DNA of 24,719 nt from an uncultured Sutterella sp. (GTDB lineage Bacteria > Pseudomonadota > Gammaproteobacteria > Burkholderiales > Burkholderiaceae_F), in NCBI GenBank assembly GCA_934249275.1, contig CAKQKT010000015.1, forward strand, positions 1 through 24,719, in the 5' to 3' direction. Shown piece by piece: positions 19,817 through 24,719 of this stretch. The notes beneath the pieces were generated by a model that saw only the letters and a list, made by a program, of their open reading frames with translations, was not told where the DNA came from and made no database searches. Within the stretch, counting starts at the first letter, position 1. Every line of letters starts with the position of its first letter. The translations under genes were made by a program, and so were the position numbers.

Positions 19817-20602
19817 ATGCAGTTCATTGATTCGCACAGTCATCTCAACAGCGACGCCTTTGACGAAGACCGCGACGAAGTCGTCGCCCGCATGAAGGCG
19901 GCCGGCATGGCCGCCGCCATGGTCATCGCCTGCGAAGACGACGAGCTCCCGAAGCTCGAGGCGCTTCTTGCCCAATATCCGGGCTGGCTCTTCGGCGCCT
20001 GGGCGCTCCACCCCGAGTTCCCCGACAAGCCCGAGCCTTCGGTTGAAAAAATCGCCGAGATCTGCTCCCGTCCTGGCTTTGCCGCCGTGGGCGAAACCGG
20101 CCTTGACTTCTACTGGTGCAAGGAGCCCCTCGACTGGCAGAGAAACCGCTTCCGCCGCCACATCGAGGCGGCCAGGGCGATCAACAAGCCCCTCATCATT
20201 CACGCACGCGACAGCGAGCGCGAGGCGCTCGACATTCTGCGCGAGATGCACGCGGGCGACGTCGGCTTCGTCATGCACTGCTTCTGCGGCGACACGGACA
20301 CGGCGCTCGCCGTCGTGGATGCAGGCGGCCACGTGAGCTTCACGGGCAACCTCACCTTCAAAAAGAACGAGGCGCTGCGCGAAACCGCCCGTGCTCTCCC
20401 GCTCGAGCGCCTGCTTCTCGAGACCGACTGCCCGTACATGGCGCCGGTGCCCAAGCGCGGCAAGCGCTGCGAACCGCAGTACGTCGAATATGTCGCCGAT
20501 TGTCTCGCCGGGCTGTTCGGCGTTGACAAAGCGGCCGTAGCCCGACAAACTACGGCAAACGCAGTCAGGCTCTTCCGCCTGCCCATCAGTCTCGAGGAAT
20601 GA
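19817..20602 (+). CDS. TatD-family metal-dependent hydrolase/DNase
   Basis: 261 residues from ATG 19817, 11 bases after the permease stop, with GAGG (19804-19807) 9 bases upstream. The metal ligands of the TatD family are all present: His7 and His9 (DSHSHL), Glu93 (VGETGLDFYW), His129 (LIIHARD), His154 (VMHCF) and Asp204 (LETDCPYMAP). TatD proteins are 3'-5' exonucleases/deoxyribonucleases of the amidohydrolase superfamily and take part in DNA repair or turnover. The close spacing to the export operon suggests co-transcription, but a functional link is not implied. It overlaps the ankyrin gene start by ATGA. Confidence 0.93.
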   Translation: MQFIDSHSHLNSDAFDEDRDEVVARMKAAGMAAAMVIACEDDELPKLEALLAQYPGWLFGAWALHPEFPDKPEPSVEKIAEICSRPGFAAVGETGLDFYWCKEPLDWQRNRFRRHIEAARAINKPLIIHARDSEREALDILREMHAGDVGFVMHCFCGDTDTALAVVDAGGHVSFTGNLTFKKNEALRETARALPLERLLLETDCPYMAPVPKRGKRCEPQYVEYVADCLAGLFGVDKAAVARQTTANAVRLFRLPISLEE

Positions 20603-21333
20603 TGATTCTCCACCTGAAAATATTCGCAGCCGTTCTGGCTGCAGCACCTCTGCTTCTTTCCGCACTTCCGGCGTCGACCGCTCTGGCGGCCGGCCTTACC
20701 GAAGCCGAATACGAACAGATCGCCCGCAACACCCGCGACTTCGACAATGCGCTCTCCAAGGGACAGGCCGCCGAAGTGAAGAGGCTTCTCAGCACGGGCA
20801 TCACGCCCAACATCGTGCTGGACAACGGCGACACGCCGCTCACCTGGGCGCTTCGCAGCGAATCCTGGGACGTGGCCGCCGTGCTTCTCGACGCCCCCGG
20901 CATCAATGTCAATCTTGAGAACCGCCTCGGCGAGACGCCGCTCATGCTTGCCGTCATCAAGAACCGCAGCGAAGAGGTCGAAAAGCTCATCAAGCTCGGC
21001 GCATCCGTCAACAAGACGAAAGGCTGGACTCCGCTTCACTATGCCGCAACCGAAGGCCACATCGATCTGATGAAGCGCCTCATCGAGCTCGGCGCCGACG
21101 TCAACGCCCAAACCAAGGCCGGCGTCACGGCCCTCGACATGGCAGCCCGCAAGCCAAGCCGCGAAGCCGTCATGCTTCTGCTTCGCGCCGGCGCCTATCG
21201 CGACTACTGCACGGACCGTGGCATGTCTCCCGCCGACTTCGCCCGCAAGGCCGGCGACGAAGAGCTCGCCAAGTACCTTGCCGTCGGCACCTGCGCCGTC
21301 AAGGGCCCCGCCAAGCCCGGCCTATACCGCTAA
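20599..21333 (+). CDS. Exported ankyrin-repeat protein
   Basis: 244 residues. The start overlaps the TatD stop (ATGA at 20599-20602); the next codon is also ATG (20602) and sits at a better distance from GAGG (20594-20597), so either may be used. The signal peptide (LKIFAAVLAAAPLLLSALPA, cleavage probably after ALAA) directs it to the periplasm. Four or five ankyrin repeats follow, for example NGDTPLTWALRSESWDVAAV, LGETPLMLAVIKNRSEEVEK, GWTPLHYAATEGHIDLMKRL and GVTALDMAARKPSREAVMLL. Ankyrin repeats bind proteins; the partner is unknown. Translational coupling to tatD is likely, an arrangement I associate with Burkholderiales. Confidence 0.88.
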   Translation: MMILHLKIFAAVLAAAPLLLSALPASTALAAGLTEAEYEQIARNTRDFDNALSKGQAAEVKRLLSTGITPNIVLDNGDTPLTWALRSESWDVAAVLLDAPGINVNLENRLGETPLMLAVIKNRSEEVEKLIKLGASVNKTKGWTPLHYAATEGHIDLMKRLIELGADVNAQTKAGVTALDMAARKPSREAVMLLLRAGAYRDYCTDRGMSPADFARKAGDEELAKYLAVGTCAVKGPAKPGLYR

Positions 21334-21390
21334 GCGCTCCGCTCATCATTGCGGATTGAAGAGCCGCTCTTCGTTCCGCTCTCAGACTTC

Positions 21391-21410
21391 GGGCCGCGCC
21401 GCTGCGGCCC
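21391..21410 (+). terminator. Hairpin between the ankyrin and RlhA-like genes
   Basis: GGGCCGC (21391-21397) pairs with GCGGCCC (21404-21410), loop GCCGCT. No T run, so it is a weak terminator at best, or a leader hairpin of the next gene. Confidence 0.3.
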
Positions 21411-21438
21411 GTCCACCAGACATCTCGAGGATTTCTTC

Positions 21439-23391
21439 GTGTCCCACACGCCGCTTCCGCTCACCGCACTTGAACTTCTCGCCCCTGCGCGCGACGCCGA
21501 CACCGGCATCGCGGCAATCGACCACGGCGCCGACGCCGTCTACATCGGCGGCCCCGCCTTCGGCGCCCGCCAGTCCGCAGGCAACACGCTTGACGACATT
21601 GCAAGACTCGCCGACTACGCCCACCGCTACCATGCGCGCGTCTTCATGGCGCTCAACACGCTTTTTACGAACGACGAGCTTCCCCGCGCCCGATCGCTCG
21701 CCTTCGATGCCGCCAAGGCGGGCGTCGACGTGCTGATCGTGCAGGACATGGGCCTCATGGCGGGCCCCATGCCCGACATCGAGCTCCACGCCTCGACCCA
21801 GTGCGACATCCGCACGCCGGAAAAGGCCGCATTCCTTGAAAAGGCCGGCTTCTCCCAGATGGTGCTTGCGCGCGAACTGTCGCTTGCCGAAATCACGGCC
21901 TGCCGCGCCGCGCTCAACACGGCCCGCATCGAGTACTTCATCCACGGCGCGCTCTGCGTGAGCTATTCCGGCCAGTGCTACATGAGCGAGGCGCTGACGG
22001 GCCGCAGCGCCAACCGAGGCGCCTGCGCCCAGCTCTGCCGCCTGCCCTACGACGTCTACAGCGAAGCGGGCGACATGATCGCCAGGCGCAGCCACGTGCT
22101 CTCCCTGCGCGACAACAACCAGACCGACAACCTCGAGGCCCTCATCGACGCGGGCGTCTCGTCCTTCAAGATCGAAGGCCGCCTCAAGGACATCGTCTAT
22201 GTGAAGAACATCACGGCCTGGTACCGCCAAAAGCTCGACGAAATCATCGCCCGCCGCCCTGAACTCTCACGCACGTCCGACGGCGTCTCGACCTTCACAT
22301 TCACGCCGGATCCCGACAAGAGCTTCCAGCGCGGACGCACCGACTACTTCATCCGCGGCCGCCAGTTCGACAAGCCCTACGAGCTTGCTCAGCTCGAAAG
22401 CCCCAAGAACACGGGCACCCCCGTCGGCCGATGCGAGCGCATCGAGCCCGGCGAAATCTACGTGCGCCCCCAGAAGGGCGCAGCGCTAGCCAACGGCGAC
22501 GGCCTCACCTACATGGGCGAGGACGAGGAGGTTCACGGGCTTGCCGTCAACCGCGCCGATCCCGACAAGAACGGCCTCGTGAAGCTCACGCTTCGCAATA
22601 GGCGCGAGATCCCGGCCGGCCTGCGCCGCGGCATGACGCTCATGCGCAACCTCGACCGCTCCTTCGTGCGCGAACTCTCGGGCGACTCCGCCCAGCGCAG
22701 AATCCCGATCGTGATGACCTTCCTCGTCGAGGACGATGCGCTCACGCTCATCGTGACCGACGGCCGCGAGTGCGCCGAAGCGCACGTGGCCATGGATCTC
22801 GAAGCGCCGTCGAACCCCGAGCGCAATCGCGAGACGCTCCTCAAGAACCTCGGCAGGCTCGGCGACACCTGGTACGAGGCCTCCGACATCTTCGTGCCCG
22901 AGGACCTCGACGTCTTCGTGCCGGCCTCGGTCGTCAACCAGATCCGCCGAGACGCCATCGATGCCCTGACCAGAATGCGCGAGGAAGCCCGCGTGCGCCC
23001 GGGCCGCGCCCCCGTCGATGAGGAGGCTCAGTATCCGGACCGCATTCTCGACTTCAAGACCAACGTCGCCAACGACTCGGCGCGCGCCTTCTACGAGCAG
23101 CACGGCGCCCGCGTGACCGCGCCCGCCTTCGAGATCCGTCCCGTTGAAAACGCCGACGTGATGACCTGCCGCCACTGCATTCGAGCCGCGCTCAGCCGCT
23201 GCCCGAAGATGCTCAAGGCCTTCCCCGAGCTTCTAGAGAAGACCCCGCGCGAAGCCTTCAGGCCGGAGCCCCTCATTCTCATCAATTCTTCGGGCGAACG
23301 CTTCGAAGCAGTCTTCCACTGCAAGGGCGATCCCTGCTTCATGACCATCTCCCACACGGGAAAATCGAAGCCCGCCAACAGCTCGAGGTAA
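21439..23391 (+). CDS. rlhA: U32-family 23S rRNA 5-hydroxycytidine synthase (RlhA-like)
   Basis: 650 residues from GTG 21439, with GAGG (21427-21430) 8 bases upstream. The frame is open from 21349, but the family begins at the LELLAPARDADTG strand. It is collinear with E. coli RlhA (YdcP, 653 residues): HGADAVYIGGPAFGARQSA, VDVLIVQDMGL, IELHASTQCDIRT, FIHGALCVSYSGQC, TGRSANRGACAQLCRLPY, SFKIEGRLKD and RGRTDYF. The cysteines at about 173, 180, 196 and 200 are candidates for the iron-sulphur site of U32 enzymes; more cysteines lie near the C-terminus (MTCRHC, HCKGDPC). RlhA hydroxylates one cytidine (C2501) of 23S rRNA using prephenate-dependent chemistry. Other U32 proteins are annotated as proteases, but overall similarity favours RlhA. 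The C-terminus is about the same length as the E. coli protein. Confidence 0.88.
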   Translation: MSHTPLPLTALELLAPARDADTGIAAIDHGADAVYIGGPAFGARQSAGNTLDDIARLADYAHRYHARVFMALNTLFTNDELPRARSLAFDAAKAGVDVLIVQDMGLMAGPMPDIELHASTQCDIRTPEKAAFLEKAGFSQMVLARELSLAEITACRAALNTARIEYFIHGALCVSYSGQCYMSEALTGRSANRGACAQLCRLPYDVYSEAGDMIARRSHVLSLRDNNQTDNLEALIDAGVSSFKIEGRLKDIVYVKNITAWYRQKLDEIIARRPELSRTSDGVSTFTFTPDPDKSFQRGRTDYFIRGRQFDKPYELAQLESPKNTGTPVGRCERIEPGEIYVRPQKGAALANGDGLTYMGEDEEVHGLAVNRADPDKNGLVKLTLRNRREIPAGLRRGMTLMRNLDRSFVRELSGDSAQRRIPIVMTFLVEDDALTLIVTDGRECAEAHVAMDLEAPSNPERNRETLLKNLGRLGDTWYEASDIFVPEDLDVFVPASVVNQIRRDAIDALTRMREEARVRPGRAPVDEEAQYPDRILDFKTNVANDSARAFYEQHGARVTAPAFEIRPVENADVMTCRHCIRAALSRCPKMLKAFPELLEKTPREAFRPEPLILINSSGERFEAVFHCKGDPCFMTISHTGKSKPANSSR

Positions 23392-23430
23392 AATACCCGC
23401 TGACCCAATCCACCCGACGCCTCAAAGCCG

Positions 23431-24228
23431 ATGATCAACGACGAAGAACCTTTCGAACTCCTGATGCCCTCAGCCGCCATGAAGCCCGTTCTTTCGGACC
23501 TTCGTGCATCGCTCGTGCGCCTTGGAGACGTGAAGACGAAGTCCGCGCCTCGCATCTGGGACAACATCGACTTTGAGGGCACGGCCGCGAACATGGCGCG
23601 CTTCGTGCTGTGGACCAAAGGCTGGGATCTCGGCGTCATTCCGCCCGACGACATGAATGCCGTCAACGACATCAGGCACCGTCTGTCGGTCGACCTTGAA
23701 ATCATGTCGCCCGACGACCTCGCGGAACGCTTCACCAAGACCATCAACGGCGCCCCCATTACGCGCATCTACCGCCGCGTCTACGATGCGCCGACCGTGA
23801 GCCGGCTCATGAAGGACAGCATGGCGCTGGGCTGGTCCGGCTTCGACGTTCTCTCGCTCTCGCCCGCCGAACAGGAGACGCTGCGCCGACAGCGCATGTT
23901 TGCCGACAGCTTCCGCGACGAATTCGACTGGACGCGCCTGCGCGCCCTTGAGCTCTCCCGCGCCTCCGCGCTTCTCGAGGCCGCCCTCTACGTCGAAATG
24001 GTTCAGCCGTCCGACGTCGAAACCTTCCGGCGCCGCATCGCCGGCGAAGCCATCGCACGCTTTGCCAGCTGGACCGCCTACGCACGAGCCCTGCTTTGCG
24101 CCCGCACCTTCTGCGCGCTCGGCGACGGCGTGCTCTACACCCGCAGCCGCATTGCCGAAGACGAGGCCAAGCTCACCGCGCTTCTCTCGGGACCCTGGCA
24201 GGCCGCCTGGCCGCGCGTTGCGCCGTAA
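23431..24228 (+). CDS. Protein of unknown function, possibly DUF1266-like
   Basis: 265 residues. No signal peptide or membrane segment. The sequence is mostly helical, with many Arg, Asp and Trp residues. Segments such as IWDNIDFEGTAANMARFVLW plus KGWDLGVIPPDD, and late on FASWTAYARALLCARTFCAL, are reminiscent of the DUF1266 family (a WD-containing start and a late SW-x-x-x-x-R segment), but I cannot confirm this by eye. A TAAAAT box at 23389-23394 overlaps the stop codon of the RlhA-like gene and could be its -10, so it may have its own promoter. The ribosome binding site is weak. Confidence 0.7.
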   Translation: MINDEEPFELLMPSAAMKPVLSDLRASLVRLGDVKTKSAPRIWDNIDFEGTAANMARFVLWTKGWDLGVIPPDDMNAVNDIRHRLSVDLEIMSPDDLAERFTKTINGAPITRIYRRVYDAPTVSRLMKDSMALGWSGFDVLSLSPAEQETLRRQRMFADSFRDEFDWTRLRALELSRASALLEAALYVEMVQPSDVETFRRRIAGEAIARFASWTAYARALLCARTFCALGDGVLYTRSRIAEDEAKLTALLSGPWQAAWPRVAP

Positions 24229-24442
24229 GACCAGCAGCGCCATCCTTCTCTGAAGCTCAAAGGCGGCAACTACTAATAATCGCCTAAAACATTTCGCCCA
24301 TGCGCACCCGAATTTGCGCAACAAAGTGCGAAATACCCTCTCCCGCAAGGCATTATTTCCTCTCCACGGCGTCACAATGATAAAAACGCCGGTGTCGAAA
24401 GCTGCCGGCCAGCCACAGTCAATGCCAATACAGGAGAGCAAC
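24229..24442 (+). promoter_or_regulatory. Leader region of the Tat aminotransferase-like gene
   Basis: This 214-base gap is less GC-rich than its surroundings. It holds a hairpin CGGCGT/ACGCCG (24367-24372 with 24386-24391, 13-base AT-rich loop) and AGGAG (24432-24436), 6 bases before ATG 24443, which sets the start. No clear -35/-10 pair can be picked, though one is expected here. Confidence 0.35.
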
Positions 24443-24616
24443 ATGACGATGAACCGCCGCGATTTTCTGGGAGCCGCCACACTGAGTGCGGGCTCCCTCA
24501 TGATCGGCTCCGCACAGGCTGAGGAAGCCTCCTTCTCTGCACCGAAATTCGCAGCGCCCACGGCTGAAAAGCCGATCGCGCTTTGCTTCAACGAGAATCC
24601 GCTGGGCCTGTTCTAA
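24443..24616 (+). pseudogene. Start of a Tat-exported aminotransferase-like gene, cut by an insertion
   Basis: 57 residues from ATG 24443. MTMNRRDFLGAATLSAGS is a twin-arginine signal (RRDFLG) that would send a folded protein to the periplasm, with cleavage near SAQA. After a 20-residue linker comes ALCFNENPLG, which matches the start of histidinol-phosphate aminotransferase-like PLP enzymes (NENPLG motif). The frame then ends in Leu-Phe-stop at 24614-24616, where the sequence abruptly becomes AT-rich and leads into a transposase gene on the other strand. The rest of the enzyme (normally over 300 residues more) is missing from the window and presumably lies beyond the inserted element. The fragment alone has no catalytic residues. 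Confidence 0.7.
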
Positions 24617-24719
24617 AAAAGTTGTTCAAAAGTACACATCTTAATAAAAGTTTCCCAAAGATTGGTACTATTGGACCTTACGCGGTCTACCGCGCGGCCG
24701 CGGCGGGCCGTAGATGATC
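24612..24719. mobile_element. End of an insertion sequence (partial)
   Basis: From about 24612 the composition shifts to AT-rich, with the related segments GTTCTAAAAAAGT and GTTCAAAAGT, as in an IS terminus. The coding end of a probable transposase follows on the minus strand and runs off the window edge. The exact terminal inverted repeat and target duplication cannot be fixed without the other end. IS family not assignable. Confidence 0.55.
24668..24719 (-). CDS. C-terminal end of a probable transposase (partial)
   Basis: The minus strand encodes, up to the TAG at 24670-24668, the tail Ile-Ile-Tyr-Gly-Pro-Pro-Arg-Pro-Arg-Gly-Arg-Pro-Arg-Lys-Val-Gln. Basic Gly-Arg-Pro-Arg-Lys tails of this kind are common at the ends of IS transposases. 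Only 16 codons are visible, so the call rests on the tail, the change of composition and the interrupted gene next to it. Confidence 0.45.
   Translation of the reverse strand, partial: IIYGPPRPRGRPRKVQ

Overview
The window looks like a GC-rich (about 60%) chromosomal segment of a Gram-negative betaproteobacterium, most likely a Sutterella-like member of the Burkholderiales. The basis is an outer-membrane type V patatin protein, a TolC/HlyD export operon, a lipoprotein, an NsrR-type Rrf2 regulator, an RlhA-like U32 protein, a TatD-ankyrin gene pair and a Tat-signal aminotransferase-like start. Genus is inference. Genes are densely packed, with strong GC-rich terminators and recurring TAAAAT/TACAAT -10 boxes. 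Strong third-position GC makes many long antisense ORFs that are not genes.

Layout. 1-976: 3' part of a two-domain Asp/Glu racemase. 1100-2293: a metallo-beta-lactamase-fold hydrolase (-) and a divergent three-helix membrane protein (+). 2366-2704: small exported protein with a probable TTG start. 2705-3650: a 945-base region without a protein gene. Its left half folds, on the minus strand, into a run of hairpins with repeated loop sequences and ends in terminators: a candidate undescribed small RNA. Its right half carries the control region of the next gene, including a partial match to an NsrR operator. 3651-5081: an Hmp-like reductase module with altered cofactor motifs, then an NsrR-like regulator broken by a single-base frameshift. 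5151-6475: orphan XRE regulator divergent from a coiled-coil nitroreductase. 6485-9083: LysR regulator divergent from an amidohydrolase. 9220-11403: lipoprotein, HAD phosphatase, tandem universal stress protein. 11484-14603 (-): PlpD-like patatin/Omp85 protein and a nitrobindin-like beta-barrel protein. 14824-19805: TolC, HlyD and two ABC-2 permeases with no ATPase gene. 19817-21333: TatD and a periplasmic ankyrin protein, apparently in the same transcription unit. 21439-24228: RlhA-like rRNA hydroxylase and an unrecognised protein. 24443-24719: the start of a Tat-exported aminotransferase-like gene cut off by an insertion sequence, of which only the end and the last codons of a transposase lie in the window.

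The parts that seem to work together are the NO-response pair (reductase module and NsrR), the divergent regulator/enzyme pairs, and the tripartite export operon. The best candidate for something undescribed is the structured minus-strand RNA at about 2786-3150: in seven separate stems every imperfect pair is A.C on the plus strand but G.U on the minus strand, which points to minus-strand transcription.
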